This document shows positions 19,724 to 29,122 of a stretch of 64,000 nucleotides of DNA, one piece after another; within the stretch, counting starts at the first letter, position 1, and every line of letters begins with the position of its first letter. Location of the stretch: positions 24,622 through 88,621 of the forward strand of contig CACJDV010000002.1 in assembly GCA_902592265.1 (NCBI GenBank). Reading direction: 5' to 3'. A program made the position numbers and the translations under genes. This DNA is from an uncultured Pelagibacteraceae bacterium (lineage in GTDB: Bacteria > Pseudomonadota > Alphaproteobacteria > Pelagibacterales > Pelagibacteraceae). Under the pieces are notes generated by a model. That model was not told where the DNA came from. It ran no database searches and was given only the letters and a program-made list of their open reading frames with translations.

Positions 19724-21757
19724 CTATCCTTCGGTGCCTGTTCGTTTAACCTCAAATTTAGCGTTATTACAATTCAACATTGTTTTTGATGAACGTGCAA
19801 TTACATTGGAAAAATAATAATCCTTATAAGTTATATCAAGGATTTCATCCTCAAAATATCTTGCAGTTACCTTTGTATCAGATGGGATTTCTTGTTTTTC
19901 TTTTTTTAAGTTTATATAATTAAACATACTGCTCACTAATTCATCTTTATCATTAAAAAGTCCTCTATTATTTATAAATTCAGCAAGATCATTAATAATT
20001 TTCCAATCTTCCTTGGCTTCGCCTGGCGGATATGATGCTTTGTATGCTTTTTGTATTTTACCTTCTAAATTAGTATAATGTCCTGATTGTTCTGTGTAAG
20101 CCGCTCCTGGTAAAATAATATCTGCTAGTTCTGCACCATTGTCCCCGTGGCTTCCTAAATATACAACAAACTCATTTTTTTTATTAAATCTAAGATTATC
20201 TTGTCCCATTAAAAAAACTAAATCGAATTTATTTTCATTTAAATTTTTTATTAATTCGTTACTTTGATCAATTATATCAAGATCTAAACTTCCAACTGTA
20301 GCTGCGTCTGAAGGTAAAAAGTTTAAAGGATTCCAATCATCGGTGAATTTATTGTTTGTTAATAAAAAATTTTTAAAAGAACTGTATAAGAATTCCGCTG
20401 ACTTAGATTTTAAAAATGATTCACCAAATATTATTATTGGTTTTTGAGCTTTAATGATGTCTTTGGAAAAATCATTTTTATTTTCAATAATATTTCTAAT
20501 TGTTTGAGTTTTTCCATCGAGGCTTTGATAAGGATATGTTAAGTCGCCTACATCATTTAAAGATACAATTTTGACTTTATTATTTAAATAAGCTTTGCGG
20601 ATTCTTGCATTTAACATGGTGGCTTCAAATCTAGGATTTGTTCCAATTAATAAAATCAAATCAGATTCTTCAATGCCATTAATTTTTGAATTAAATAAAT
20701 AATTTTCCCTTTTAGAGCTGTCAATAAACATATTGGATGACCTAGATTCGTAGTTTTTTGTATCAATAGTTCTCTCAAAAAATTCTTTAAATATGTAGCT
20801 TGCTTCCATATTTGCCAAGTCACCAACAAATCCAGCTATTCTATCTTTATCAGTATTTTTGATTTTTGATTTTATAATCTTAAAAACTTCGTCCCAAGAA
20901 GCTTTTTCAAACTTATTATTGTATTTGACATATGGTGTATCGAGCCTTTGATTTAGCAAACCATCACAAGCATATCTGGTTTTATCTGATATCCATTCTT
21001 CATTTATATCTTCATTTATTATTGGTAAAATTCTTTTTACTTCCCAGTCATATGTATCTACCCTAATGTTAGATCCAACAGCATCCATTACATCTATAGT
21101 TTCTGTTTTTTTTAACTCCCAAGGTCTTGCTTCAAACACATAAGGTTTTGAAGTAAGTGCTCCCACTGGACAAAGATCTATTACATTCCCTGACAATTCA
21201 GATTTAATTGATTTTTCCAAATATGTTGTAATTTGCATGTCCTCACCTCTTCCGATTGCACCAAGTTCAGGTACACCTGCGATTTCTGTGGCAAATCTTA
21301 CACATCTTGTACAATGAATACATCTTGTCATTTGTGTTTTGATTAAAGGCCCCATATTTTTATCAGGTACTGCTCTTTTGTTTTCTTTAAATCTTGATTT
21401 ATCAATTCCATAATACATAGATTGATCTTGAAGATCACATTCTCCACCTTGGTCACAAACCGGACAATCTAGAGGATGATTTGCTAACAAAAATTCCATA
21501 ACACCTTTTCTAGATTTTTCTATTTTGGGTGTATTTGTTTTTATTACCATTCCTTCAGTAGCTGGCATCGCACATGAGGCAATTGGTTTTGGAGATTTTT
21601 CCATTTCAACAAGACACATTCTACAGTTTCCTGCAATAGATAATTTTTCGTGATAACAAAATCTTGGAATTTCTACACCAGCCTTTTCACAAGCTTGTAA
21701 AACAGTTAAGCCTTCTTCAACTTCAACCTCTGTATCGTTTATTTTTAATTTAAGCAT
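19724..21757 (-). CDS. nuoG: NADH-quinone oxidoreductase subunit G
   Basis: Large iron-sulfur subunit, 677 residues. The 2Fe-2S (N1b) motif is in [19 protein letters not shown], the His-ligated N5 cluster in [17 protein letters not shown] and the N4 cluster in [11 protein letters not shown] with a later Cys. The molybdopterin-type domain follows (from about residue 220) with a divergent, reduced C-terminal part. It overlaps nuoF by 8 bases. Confidence 0.97.
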   Translation of the reverse strand: MLKLKINDTEVEVEEGLTVLQACEKAGVEIPRFCYHEKLSIAGNCRMCLVEMEKSPKPIASCAMPATEGMVIKTNTPKIEKSRKGVMEFLLANHPLDCPVCDQGGECDLQDQSMYYGIDKSRFKENKRAVPDKNMGPLIKTQMTRCIHCTRCVRFATEIAGVPELGAIGRGEDMQITTYLEKSIKSELSGNVIDLCPVGALTSKPYVFEARPWELKKTETIDVMDAVGSNIRVDTYDWEVKRILPIINEDINEEWISDKTRYACDGLLNQRLDTPYVKYNNKFEKASWDEVFKIIKSKIKNTDKDRIAGFVGDLANMEASYIFKEFFERTIDTKNYESRSSNMFIDSSKRENYLFNSKINGIEESDLILLIGTNPRFEATMLNARIRKAYLNNKVKIVSLNDVGDLTYPYQSLDGKTQTIRNIIENKNDFSKDIIKAQKPIIIFGESFLKSKSAEFLYSSFKNFLLTNNKFTDDWNPLNFLPSDAATVGSLDLDIIDQSNELIKNLNENKFDLVFLMGQDNLRFNKKNEFVVYLGSHGDNGAELADIILPGAAYTEQSGHYTNLEGKIQKAYKASYPPGEAKEDWKIINDLAEFINNRGLFNDKDELVSSMFNYINLKKEKQEIPSDTKVTARYFEDEILDITYKDYYFSNVIARSSKTMLNCNNAKFEVKRTGTEG

Positions 21758-23078
21758 TTTTATCTAATAAATGTTGATCTACTAAGTAAGGAATATTCTG
21801 GGTTTCTTTTACAATTGGATCAAAATTATTTCTTTTTTTTATTTCATCTTTAAAGTGTCTTAGTAAACCTTGAACTGGCCAAGAGGACCCTTCCCCGAAA
21901 GCACAAATAGTATGACCTTCAATCTGCTTAGTAACATCTCCCAACATATCTACTTCATCTTTTGACGCCTCACCTTTTGCCATTCTTTCTAACATTCTCC
22001 ACATCCAACCTGAACCTTCTCTACAAGGTGTACATTGACCACAACTCTCATGTTTATAAAATCGAGCAATTCTCGCCATACATTTAATTATGTCTTGATC
22101 TTTATTTATTACAACTACTCCTGCCGTACCCAACCCACTTTTTTCAGCAACCAATGAGTCGAAATCCATAGTTAATGTCTCACATTTTTCTTTAGGGATT
22201 AATGGCATTGAGGATCCGCCAGGTATCACTGCTTGTAAATTATCCCAACCTCCTATTACACCCCCTGCATGAATATCAATTAATTCTCTTAGTGGTATAT
22301 TCATTTCCTCCTCAACATTGCATGGATTATTTACATTTCCAGATATGCAAAATATTTTAGTACCAGTATTTTTTTCTCTACCCAGAGAAGCAAACCACTT
22401 ACCACCTCTTCTTAAAATTGTCGGAACAACAGCAATAGTCTCAACATTGTTAATTATTGTAGGACATCCATACAAGCCCACTAATGCTGGGAAAGGAGGT
22501 TTTAATCTTGGTTGACCTTTGTTTCCCTCAATACTTTCAAGTAAAGCTGTTTCTTCGCCACAAATATATGCTCCTGCACCATAATGTATATAAATATCTA
22601 AGTCCCATCCCGTTCCAGCTGCATTTTTTCCAATTAATTTTTTTTCATAAGCTTCATCAATTGCAGCTTGAAGTTTTTGTCCATCAACAAAATATTCACC
22701 TCTTATATAAATATAACAAACATGAGCTTGAATTGCATATGAAGCTATTAAACATCCCTCTATTAACTTGTGAGGCTCGAATCTTAATATATCTCTATCT
22801 TTACAAGTTCCAGGCTCTGACTCATCACCATTAATAACTAAATAGTGAGGTCTAGATCCCACTTCTTTTGGGGCAAATGACCATTTAAGACCAGTGGGAA
22901 AACCAGCTCCACCTCTTCCTCTAAGTTGTGAATCTTTAATCTCATTTATAATCCAATCCCTACCTTTATTAGTAATTTCTTTTGTATTTATCCAATCGCC
23001 TCTTTTTTGGGATGAAGTTAAATCTGAACCCAAATCATTATATAAATTTTGAAAAATTCTATCTTGATCTTTAAGCAT
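21750..23078 (-). CDS. nuoF: NADH-quinone oxidoreductase subunit F
   Basis: NADH- and FMN-binding subunit, 442 residues. The NADH site is [17 protein letters not shown] binding includes [19 protein letters not shown], and the N3 cluster ligands are in [12 protein letters not shown] and TICAFG. It overlaps nuoE and nuoG by 8 bases each, so the three electron-input subunits are translationally coupled. Confidence 0.98.
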   Translation of the reverse strand: MLKDQDRIFQNLYNDLGSDLTSSQKRGDWINTKEITNKGRDWIINEIKDSQLRGRGGAGFPTGLKWSFAPKEVGSRPHYLVINGDESEPGTCKDRDILRFEPHKLIEGCLIASYAIQAHVCYIYIRGEYFVDGQKLQAAIDEAYEKKLIGKNAAGTGWDLDIYIHYGAGAYICGEETALLESIEGNKGQPRLKPPFPALVGLYGCPTIINNVETIAVVPTILRRGGKWFASLGREKNTGTKIFCISGNVNNPCNVEEEMNIPLRELIDIHAGGVIGGWDNLQAVIPGGSSMPLIPKEKCETLTMDFDSLVAEKSGLGTAGVVVINKDQDIIKCMARIARFYKHESCGQCTPCREGSGWMWRMLERMAKGEASKDEVDMLGDVTKQIEGHTICAFGEGSSWPVQGLLRHFKDEIKKRNNFDPIVKETQNIPYLVDQHLLDKNA

Positions 23079-23679
23079 TTTTTAATTCCATTAGTGTTTT
23101 TCTTCCATTTTCAGGTTGGTTGTTTACTCTCCCTCTATAGGAACCTGGTTTAGGAGTTTCATCTTTTAAAATTTTATCTAAAATTTCTAAAGTTTTTTCT
23201 TTATCTAAATCTTCATAGTAATCATCATTGATTTGCATCATTGGAGCAGTAACACAAGCACCCAAACACTCTACTTCCATCCATGAACAATTTTTATCAG
23301 GTAATAATTCAGATTCATTTTCAGAAATTTTTTCCTTACAGGCCTCAACTAATTTGCCAGCTCCTCTAATCATACACGGCGTTGTAGTGCAAACTTGTAT
23401 GAAATATTTCCCAACAGGCGATAAATTAAACATGCTATAAAAAGTTGCTACTTCGTAAACTTTTATATAAGGCATATCTAAAAGTTTAGCTATATACTTC
23501 ATTGCTACTAAAGGGATCCAATTATTATTTTGTCTTTGAGCAATGTATAATAATGCCATAACTGCACTTTTTTGTTTTCCTTCAGGATATTTTGAAATAA
23601 TTTTATTTGCTGCTTCTAAAGAAGATGAATTAAATTCAAAATTCTCTGGTTGATCTTTGGCTGGTCTTTTTAAACTCAT
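23071..23679 (-). CDS. nuoE: NADH-quinone oxidoreductase subunit E
   Basis: Thioredoxin-like 2Fe-2S (N1a) subunit, 202 residues. Cluster ligands are in [11 protein letters not shown] and [15 protein letters not shown]. The N-terminal helical part ([17 protein letters not shown]) is family-typical. It overlaps nuoD by 4 bases. Confidence 0.97.
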   Translation of the reverse strand: MSLKRPAKDQPENFEFNSSSLEAANKIISKYPEGKQKSAVMALLYIAQRQNNNWIPLVAMKYIAKLLDMPYIKVYEVATFYSMFNLSPVGKYFIQVCTTTPCMIRGAGKLVEACKEKISENESELLPDKNCSWMEVECLGACVTAPMMQINDDYYEDLDKEKTLEILDKILKDETPKPGSYRGRVNNQPENGRKTLMELKNA

Positions 23680-24851
23680 CTATCAACCTCACCAAAAACT
23701 ATATCTAATGAACCAAGAACTGCGGGAACATCAGCCAACATATGACCTTTAATTAAATAATCCATCGATTGTAAATGAGAAAATCCCGGAGCTCTTATTT
23801 TACATTTATAGGGTTTATTTGATCCGTCTGATATTAAATAAACCCCAAATTCTCCCTTAGGTGCCTCAACAGCAGTATAAATTTCGTCTTCGGGAACCCT
23901 ATATCCCTCGGTAAATAATTTAAAGTGGTGTATTAAAGCTTCCATTGATTGTTTAATCTCTTTTTTAGAAGGAGGGGTTATTTTTCCATCAAAAGTTTTT
24001 ACAGGACCTTTTTCCATTTTTGCTAAGCACTGCTTTATTATAGATACACTTTCTTTCATTTCCTCAATTCTACATAAATATCGGTCATAACAATCACCGT
24101 TTTTACCAACTGGTACTTTAAATTCTAATTGTTCATAACAATCATAGGGTTGAGATTTTCTTAGATCCCAAGGAACACCAGATCCTCTTATCATAACACC
24201 ACTAAAAGAATAATCGAGAGCATCTTGTTTTGTAACAATTCCAATATCTACATTTCTTTGTTTAAATATTCTATTATCAGTCAATAAATTTTCTAAATCA
24301 TTTATAATTTTTGGGAAAGATTCACAGAATTTTAAAATATCCGTTTCTAATCCCGCTGGTAAATCCTGATGGACGCCGCCTGCTCTAAAGTAATTTGCAT
24401 GTAGTCTAGAACCAGATGCTCTTTCATAAAAAGTCATTAGAGTTTCTCTTTCCTCAAATCCCCATAAAGAGGGTGTTAAAGCTCCTACATCTAATGCTTG
24501 TGTTGTTACATTCAAAATATGGCTTAAAATTCTTCCGATTTCACAAAACATTACCCTAATAAACTGCGCTCTTATCGGAACATCAATATCTAAAATCTTT
24601 TCAATAGCTAATGCAAACGCATGTTCTTGGTTCATCGGAGCGACATAATCAAGACGATCAAAATATGGAACTGCTTGCATATAAGTTTTATTTTCTATGA
24701 GCTTCTCTGTGCCACGATGTAATAAACCAATGTGTGGATCTGCTTTCTCTACAACCTCTCCATCTAACTCTAAAATAAGTCTTAGCACTCCATGTGCTGC
24801 TGGATGTTGTGGACCAAAATTTAAATTTAGGTTTTTAATTTTTTTTGTCAT
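23676..24851 (-). CDS. nuoD: NADH-quinone oxidoreductase subunit D
   Basis: 49-kDa-type subunit at the quinone site, 391 residues. The N-terminal [22 protein letters not shown] carries the quinone-site His, and SYSFSGVM-like region [19 protein letters not shown] is present. Not fused to NuoC; the two overlap by 17 bases. Confidence 0.97.
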   Translation of the reverse strand: MTKKIKNLNLNFGPQHPAAHGVLRLILELDGEVVEKADPHIGLLHRGTEKLIENKTYMQAVPYFDRLDYVAPMNQEHAFALAIEKILDIDVPIRAQFIRVMFCEIGRILSHILNVTTQALDVGALTPSLWGFEERETLMTFYERASGSRLHANYFRAGGVHQDLPAGLETDILKFCESFPKIINDLENLLTDNRIFKQRNVDIGIVTKQDALDYSFSGVMIRGSGVPWDLRKSQPYDCYEQLEFKVPVGKNGDCYDRYLCRIEEMKESVSIIKQCLAKMEKGPVKTFDGKITPPSKKEIKQSMEALIHHFKLFTEGYRVPEDEIYTAVEAPKGEFGVYLISDGSNKPYKCKIRAPGFSHLQSMDYLIKGHMLADVPAVLGSLDIVFGEVDR

Positions 24852-25440
24852 TATTTTCTTTTAGTTCTTTGATATATTTTGTGCCTTCCCATGGACTTTC
24901 ATAGTCGAAATTTCTGTAATTCTGTTCTAATTTTACAGGCTCACTAATTACTTTCTTTTGATCTTCATTATATCTAACCTCAGTATGACCAGTTAAAGGA
25001 AAATCTTTTCTTAAAGGATGTCCTTCAAAACCATAGTCTGTAAGAATTCTTCTTAAATCTGGATGATCCTTAAAATTTACTCCATACATATCAAATACTT
25101 CTCTTTCCATCCAATTAGCAGATGGAAATATAGATGTAAGAGATGGAATAACTTCATTTTCACTTATACAATAAGTTAGAATCATTCTTTGATTAAACTC
25201 ATGGCTCAAAAACAAATATACAATTTTAAACCTTAAAGGTTTTTCAGGATAATCAACAACTGTTATGTCAATTAATTGTTTAAATTTTGTATTTTTATTT
25301 GTTTTTAAAAATAAAGTTACATCAATTAAATCCTCCTTATCTATTTCTGCATAGATTTGATTATGTTTAATTTTGGTACTATTAATTTTAGTTCCCAACT
25401 CAGAATTAATTTTTTTTTCCAAATCAATTAAATTATTCAT
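24835..25440 (-). CDS. nuoC: NADH-quinone oxidoreductase subunit C
   Basis: 30-kDa-type subunit without cofactor, 201 residues. Signature: [42 protein letters not shown]. It is a separate gene, as in mitochondria-like alphaproteobacterial complex I. Confidence 0.97.
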   Translation of the reverse strand: MNNLIDLEKKINSELGTKINSTKIKHNQIYAEIDKEDLIDVTLFLKTNKNTKFKQLIDITVVDYPEKPLRFKIVYLFLSHEFNQRMILTYCISENEVIPSLTSIFPSANWMEREVFDMYGVNFKDHPDLRRILTDYGFEGHPLRKDFPLTGHTEVRYNEDQKKVISEPVKLEQNYRNFDYESPWEGTKYIKELKENNDKKN

Positions 25441-25441
25441 T

Positions 25442-25957
25442 TTATCTAGTAAACGAACCTTTGTTTCTTATTTTTTTTTGTAATTGCATTATTCCATACA
25501 ATAAAGATTCAGCCGATGGCGGACAACCTGGCACATACACATCGACTGGTACAATTCGATCACATCCTCTTACAACAGAGTAAGAGTAATGATAATAGCC
25601 ACCACCATTAGCACAACTTCCCATTGATATCACGTATCTTGGCTCGGGCATTTGATCATAAACTTTTCTTAAAGCAGGGGCCATTTTATTTGTTAATGTA
25701 CCCGCTACAATCATAACATCTGATTGCCTTGGTGAACCTCTGGGTGCAGCCCCAAACCTTTCAACATCATACCTTGGCATTGCAGTTTGCATCATTTCAA
25801 CTGCACAACAAGCAAGACCAAAAGTCATCCAATGCAACGAGCCAGATCTAGACCAATTTATTAAATTATCTAATGAAGTTGTTATAAAACCATTTTCACT
25901 AAAATCTTTAGCAAGTTGTTTAAATTCTTCGGGTACTTGATCTAATTTATTATTCAT
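25442..25957 (-). CDS. nuoB: NADH-quinone oxidoreductase subunit B
   Basis: Holds cluster N2, the electron donor to quinone. Ligands are the tandem cysteines in [11 protein letters not shown] and the cysteines in [18 protein letters not shown] and VPGCPPSAE. 171 residues. One base separates it from nuoC and 10 from nuoA. Confidence 0.98.
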   Translation of the reverse strand: MNNKLDQVPEEFKQLAKDFSENGFITTSLDNLINWSRSGSLHWMTFGLACCAVEMMQTAMPRYDVERFGAAPRGSPRQSDVMIVAGTLTNKMAPALRKVYDQMPEPRYVISMGSCANGGGYYHYSYSVVRGCDRIVPVDVYVPGCPPSAESLLYGIMQLQKKIRNKGSFTR

Positions 25958-25967
25958 TTAAGCAATT

Positions 25968-26336
25968 TTATTCCCAGTCTAACGCACCTTTTTTCCACTC
26001 ATAAATAAATCCAATCGTAAGTATGAATAAGAAAATCATCATTGAGGAAAAACCTAAAATTCCAATATTTCCTAAGGAAATTGCCCACGGAAATAAAAAA
26101 GCTATTTCAAGATCAAAAATTATAAAAAGTATTGCTACTAAATAAAAACGAACATCAAATTCCATTCTTGAGTCTTGAAATGGTTCAAATCCACATTCAT
26201 AAGCCGATAACTTCTCTGGATCTGGATTTTTTGGAGACAAAATAAAATTAATTACTATGAACGCGCAACTCAATCCTAATGCAATAATTAGGAACAATAT
26301 TATTGGTAAATAATCTTTTAAAAATTCCGCTGTCAT
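25968..26336 (-). CDS. nuoA: NADH-quinone oxidoreductase subunit A
   Basis: Three-helix membrane subunit, 122 residues. The loop [43 protein letters not shown] with its conserved Cys and acidic residues is unmistakable. First gene of the 14-gene nuo operon; its leader contains the Fur-type palindrome at 26411-26425. Confidence 0.97.
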   Translation of the reverse strand: MTAEFLKDYLPIILFLIIALGLSCAFIVINFILSPKNPDPEKLSAYECGFEPFQDSRMEFDVRFYLVAILFIIFDLEIAFLFPWAISLGNIGILGFSSMMIFLFILTIGFIYEWKKGALDWE

Positions 26337-26410
26337 GGTGGAATATATATCATTTTTTATAGCTAGATGAAGTGGTGTTAGGTCACATTATTCAAAATAT
26401 ACAGTGTATT

Positions 26411-26425
26411 TGATAATGATTATCA
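26411..26425. promoter_or_regulatory. Perfect 7-1-7 Fur-family operator upstream of nuoA
   Basis: TGATAATGATTATCA is a perfect palindrome around its central base and equals the 7-1-7 core TGATAATNATTATCA known for Fur-family repressors. It lies about 75 bases before the nuoA start, between tRNA-Asp and nuoA, and overlaps a possible promoter at 26413-26441. Regulation of complex I by iron is inference. Confidence 0.5.
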
Positions 26426-26441
26426 GGTTTAAACTTGTAAA
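26413..26441 (-). promoter_or_regulatory. Possible nuo operon promoter
   Basis: On the minus strand TTTACA (26441-26436) and CATTAT (26418-26413) are separated by 17 bases. The -10 box is weak (4 of 6) and coincides with the Fur-type palindrome. The -35 box touches the tRNA-Asp 3' end, so readthrough from the tRNA genes is an alternative source of nuo mRNA. Confidence 0.25.
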
Positions 26442-26442
26442 G

Positions 26443-26519
26443 TGGCGGGAGTGAAGGGACTCGAACCCTCGACCTATCGCGTGACAGGCGATCGCTCTAA
26501 CCAACTGAGCTACACCCCC
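26443..26519 (-). tRNA. tRNA-Asp (anticodon GUC)
   Basis: 77-nt cloverleaf with the 3' CCA encoded. The acceptor pairs GGGGGTG with CACTCCC, the D-arm is GCTCAGTTGGTTAGAGC, the anticodon stem ATCGC/GCGAT encloses CTGTCAC with anticodon GTC, and the T-arm contains GGTTCGAGTCC. It is 14 bases downstream of tRNA-Val on the same strand, so they may be co-transcribed. Confidence 0.97.
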
Positions 26520-26533
26520 ACTTTTGATTCTTT

Positions 26534-26609
26534 TGGTGGGCAGTAAAGGACTCGAACCTTTGACCCCCTCGGTGTAAACGAGATGCTCTACCAACTGAGC
26601 TAACCGCCC
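26534..26609 (-). tRNA. tRNA-Val (anticodon UAC), rebuilt by the integrated element
   Basis: 76-nt cloverleaf with encoded CCA. The acceptor GGGCGGT pairs with the 3' ACTGCCC, the D-arm is GCTCAGTTGGTAGAGC, and the anticodon loop TTTACAC gives UAC. The 5' half (26571-26609) is duplicated at 35399-35437. The element entered near the anticodon loop, so the present 5' half and everything upstream, including the promoter, come from the element. Confidence 0.97.
26571..26609. repeat. Attachment site, tRNA-side copy (39-bp direct repeat)
   Basis: Identical to 35399-35437. It covers the tRNA-Val 5' end through the anticodon loop. Flanks differ on both sides apart from a short AACCAAA similarity, so the crossover lies within these 39 bases, probably in the anticodon stem-loop. 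Confidence 0.93.
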
Positions 26610-26627
26610 AAAACCAAATAACGCAAG

Positions 26628-26656
26628 TGTTTACAACATTTTTATTAAGAAAGCAA
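26628..26656 (-). promoter_or_regulatory. Element-borne candidate promoter for tRNA-Val
   Basis: TTGCTT (26656-26651) and TAAACA (26633-26628) are 17 bases apart on the minus strand, with the -10 box 19 bases before the tRNA 5' end. The -10 box is imperfect. Some promoter in the element's left end is required, because the original tRNA upstream region now lies past 35437. Confidence 0.35.
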
Positions 26657-26696
26657 TAAATGGATTGTGGAGTTTTGAGTACATCTGTGAACATTT

Positions 26697-26718
26697 TGCG
26701 TAGACAATGCGTAGATGG
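26697..26718 (+). repeat. Integrase arm-type repeat, left copy 1
   Basis: Two TGCGTAGA octamers separated by 3 bases, followed by TGG. The same composite occurs at 26742-26762 and 35293-35314, always in the same orientation and only near the element ends, as expected for arm-type integrase or excisionase binding sites. Confidence 0.6.
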
Positions 26719-26741
26719 TTTTGTCATTCAAAATTTGTTTT

Positions 26742-26762
26742 TGCGTAGACGATGCGTAGATC
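26742..26762 (+). repeat. Integrase arm-type repeat, left copy 2
   Basis: Second composite of two TGCGTAGA octamers with a 3-base gap (CGA in place of CAA). It begins 45 bases after copy 1 and lies about 90 bases upstream of the integrase start. Confidence 0.6.
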
Positions 26763-26775
26763 AAAACGAATTAAT

Positions 26776-26796
26776 TACCCGCAATTCATTACGGGC
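26776..26796. promoter_or_regulatory. Inverted repeat TACCCG-N10-CGGG upstream of integrase
   Basis: The arms ACCCG and CGGG flank 10 bases. It has the same half-site and spacing as 28849-28870 and the same half-site as 35215-35248. It lies between the arm repeats and the integrase ribosome-binding site, so an operator is plausible; the stem is too short for a terminator. Confidence 0.35.
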
Positions 26797-26848
26797 ATTT
26801 TCTTAAAAAAATAAAAAAAGTAAAACAACAAAAAAAGGAAATATTATT

Positions 26849-28252
26849 ATGACTAAAATCGGACACAACGAACCGCCTAAAACTTTAGATGATTTTTTAA
26901 TTAAAGATCAAAATGAAAAAAGTACAGGGCGAATTAAATTAACAAACACAATCATTAAAAAATATTTAATAAAAAAATATGATGCAGCTAACGATAAGTA
27001 TTTGCCGCAAACTGCAAATGATAGTGAAAAAATTGGATTAAAAGTTAGAGCTAATATCGGTGGTTCTAAATCTTTTTATTATAAGCATGATCCAAAAGGA
27101 AAAACTATAAATGGTAAAAGACATAATTCAGTTTTTTATCATTTAGGAAATTTTCCTGAAATGTCAGTAGATAGTGCAAGATCATTAGTAGATGATTTAA
27201 AGCACGCAATTAAACTTGGTCAAGATCCAAGATCAGTGCTGGAAGAAAGAAGAAAAGCGAAAACATTGTCAGAGGTTATAGATCTATGGAAAGAAAAAGA
27301 TTTATATAAATCAACTAGGTTCGCTGCATCTACAATCAAAGATACTGAACAAAGATTAATGAATTGGATTGATTTAAAAGCATATAAACCAAGTACAAAT
27401 AAAATTATTGCTGCCAATTACAATGATCTAAAAATTGGATCTAAAAGGATGATTGAAATAACTAAATCTGATTTAATCGCATGGCACGCAGCTATAACAA
27501 AGGCTGGTTCATACCAGGCCAATAGATGTATGGATGATATGTCAATTATCTTTAATTGGGCTTTAGAAGAAAAGATAATCAAAGAAAATATTTGTAAGTT
27601 CAAGAAAAGCGAATTGAATGAGGAAAGCGATAGATTAGACGATGTTGATCCTTATTCACTTGTTGAATGGCGATTGATTAGAAAAGCTACAATGAAAATA
27701 ATTAAAAAAGAACCAAGAGTATTTTTAGCAGCAATGGCGATCCTATTGTATTTATATTGTGGTCGTAGATATAAATCAGAGATCTTAAACCTTAAATGGA
27801 ACCAGGTTGATTGGGATGCAAATATAATTAGATTACCAAAAACTAAAACGGGTAAATCTCAATTCTCAATTAACAAAATGTCTAGATGGGTATTGCGTCA
27901 GCTTTGGAAATATAACAAAGAAAATTTCAAAGGTAAGAAAGCTAAAACAATAAAAGCTGCGTATTTATTTCCAGCAACAAGAAAATCTAAAAAACCATAC
28001 ATCCAAGATATTAGAAAAACTTGGGTTAAAGTTTGTAAGTTAGCAAATGTAAGAATAGAGGAATTAGTTTTGTTAAGACATACTTGGGCCTGTCTTGCAT
28101 TAATAGCATCAAACGGAAATATTAAACTTGTTAAAGATGAGGGCGGTTGGAAAACTTATAAGATGGTTGAACGATATGCCAAGTATAACGAGAGATATTT
28201 ACAAAAAGGATCGGAAGTTATTGGAAATTACTTTGCCCGTGCAAAAGCATAA
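26849..28252 (+). CDS. int: Tyrosine recombinase / integrase (P4-like)
   Basis: Site-specific recombinase for integration into and excision from tRNA-Val, 467 residues. The N-terminal half (about 40-140) resembles the arm-binding domain of P4-type integrases (LKVRANIGGSKSFYYKHD, HLGNFPEMSVDSAR), then a core-binding SAM-like region. The catalytic part has Arg in CGRRYKSEILNLKW (about residue 306), Lys in PKTKTGKSQF, LVLLRHTWACLAL, then GGWKTYKMVERYAKYN with the Tyr nucleophile. Two features are odd: the HxxR box has Val where His is usual, and the later His is Trp (Trp is known in Cre). The start is preceded by AAAAAGGAAATATTATT. The gene lies next to the left att site, as usual for integrases. 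Confidence 0.95.
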   Translation: MTKIGHNEPPKTLDDFLIKDQNEKSTGRIKLTNTIIKKYLIKKYDAANDKYLPQTANDSEKIGLKVRANIGGSKSFYYKHDPKGKTINGKRHNSVFYHLGNFPEMSVDSARSLVDDLKHAIKLGQDPRSVLEERRKAKTLSEVIDLWKEKDLYKSTRFAASTIKDTEQRLMNWIDLKAYKPSTNKIIAANYNDLKIGSKRMIEITKSDLIAWHAAITKAGSYQANRCMDDMSIIFNWALEEKIIKENICKFKKSELNEESDRLDDVDPYSLVEWRLIRKATMKIIKKEPRVFLAAMAILLYLYCGRRYKSEILNLKWNQVDWDANIIRLPKTKTGKSQFSINKMSRWVLRQLWKYNKENFKGKKAKTIKAAYLFPATRKSKKPYIQDIRKTWVKVCKLANVRIEELVLLRHTWACLALIASNGNIKLVKDEGGWKTYKMVERYAKYNERYLQKGSEVIGNYFARAKA

Positions 28253-28321
28253 ATTAGTAGGTATTGGCTATTGATCCCCGCTGCTTAATTTAATACTACT
28301 CATTCCAGGAGTTATTATTAA

Positions 28322-28840
28322 ATGAGCAGCATACTTGGTAAAGGTATCGGATCGCTAATTTTAAAAGATTATGTTGATTGGAAAAAGATACAAAACATTG
28401 CTAGACGAAACGGGATTTATACTGCTGCTGGAGTAGCAAAATTAATCATTGAACATTCCCCTATAAAATCTGTTGGCGAAATGAAATTACAATGGGCCAA
28501 AAGAATTTATTTAGCTCAACAAAAGAACAAAGATGCATCGCTATATTCAATCTTAAAAGATGATTTAGAAGTATTAGAATTCTTGCTCGGCCATGATCCG
28601 TTGTTAATTCATTGGGGTGCAGAGTGGGAAAAAGCATTAACCAAGAAAAAAGTAAAAATTACTCGGGCTAAATTAAAACCTTATTCTAAATGCATTGAAC
28701 ACCACAGAAAAAAATACAATGAGTTCTTGGCAAAAAATAAAAAATTTTTTACTGATTGGCTGCATGAGAATAAACGGGATGATGAGTTTGATACATTCAT
28801 AATTAAACTTGAAAGAGCTATTAAGAAAAAAAGATATTAA
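28322..28840 (+). CDS. Unknown basic helical protein of the element
   Basis: 172 residues, lysine-rich, predicted mostly helical by eye, without a motif I recognise. The C-terminal third (EHHRKKYNEFLAKNKKFFTDWLHEN...ERAIKKKRY) could bind nucleic acid. The ribosome-binding site CAGGAGTTATTATTA is almost the same as that of the gene at 30655, which argues that both are genuine and expressed as element genes. It lies between integrase and the HTH gene, where satellites often place regulators. Function unknown. Confidence 0.75.
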   Translation: MSSILGKGIGSLILKDYVDWKKIQNIARRNGIYTAAGVAKLIIEHSPIKSVGEMKLQWAKRIYLAQQKNKDASLYSILKDDLEVLEFLLGHDPLLIHWGAEWEKALTKKKVKITRAKLKPYSKCIEHHRKKYNEFLAKNKKFFTDWLHENKRDDEFDTFIIKLERAIKKKRY

Positions 28841-28848
28841 TTTTATTT

Positions 28849-28870
28849 TACCCGCAGCTGCTCACGGGTA
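28849..28870. promoter_or_regulatory. Inverted repeat TACCCG-N10-CGGGTA before the HTH gene
   Basis: Perfect 6-base arms with a 10-base spacer that itself contains CAGCTG. It sits 46 bases upstream of the HTH gene start and recurs upstream of integrase and near the right end. Candidate operator for an element or helper regulator. Confidence 0.4.
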
Positions 28871-28915
28871 GGCAATCAAATAGATTTAGATCCAAAAAAG
28901 TATATTGCTGCTGCT

Positions 28916-29122
28916 ATGAGCAGTGAAACAAATAACAATTCAGTTTGGACAGATACCAAAGGGATCGCCAAACATTTTAATCTTAAACCAGCAACAATCC
29001 GTAAGCAAAGATCTAAACAAGTAAAAAATCAGCTGCCGTTTCATAAGATCGGTGGCCAGGTTAGATACAATGTAATCGAATGTGAAAAGGAAGTAGAGGC
29101 AAATAAATATGCGTACAAGTAA
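28916..29122 (+). CDS. Small helix-turn-helix protein, excisionase/AlpA-like
   Basis: 68 residues. The core WTDTKGIAKHFNLKPATIRKQR...LPFHKIGGQVRYNVIECEKEV fits the MerR/excisionase-type winged HTH (HTH_17 or AlpA style), with a recognition helix at about residues 24-33 and a VRY wing. Such proteins act as excisionase or as activators of integrase-region promoters. No strong Shine-Dalgarno sequence is visible, and the frame is open upstream to the previous stop without another start codon. It overlaps the next gene by 14 bases. Confidence 0.85.
   Translation: MSSETNNNSVWTDTKGIAKHFNLKPATIRKQRSKQVKNQLPFHKIGGQVRYNVIECEKEVEANKYAYK

Noticed and set aside
22484-22834. 116-codon plus-strand frame inside nuoF
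   Set aside because: Composition (many His, Leu, Tyr) is that of an antisense shadow; nuoF itself is certain.
26388-26727. Two open frames on the minus strand over the tRNA-Asp and tRNA-Val genes
   Set aside because: They are made of tRNA sequence read as protein; the tRNA cloverleaves explain the region.
26697-26762. CRISPR-like array
   Set aside because: Only two copies here and one 8.5 kb away, repeats of 20 bases built from an octamer and no spacers of equal length; recombination arm sites fit better.
26776-26796. Intrinsic terminator upstream of integrase
   Set aside because: Stem of only four or five pairs with a 10-base loop; an operator-like inverted repeat is more consistent with the other two copies.
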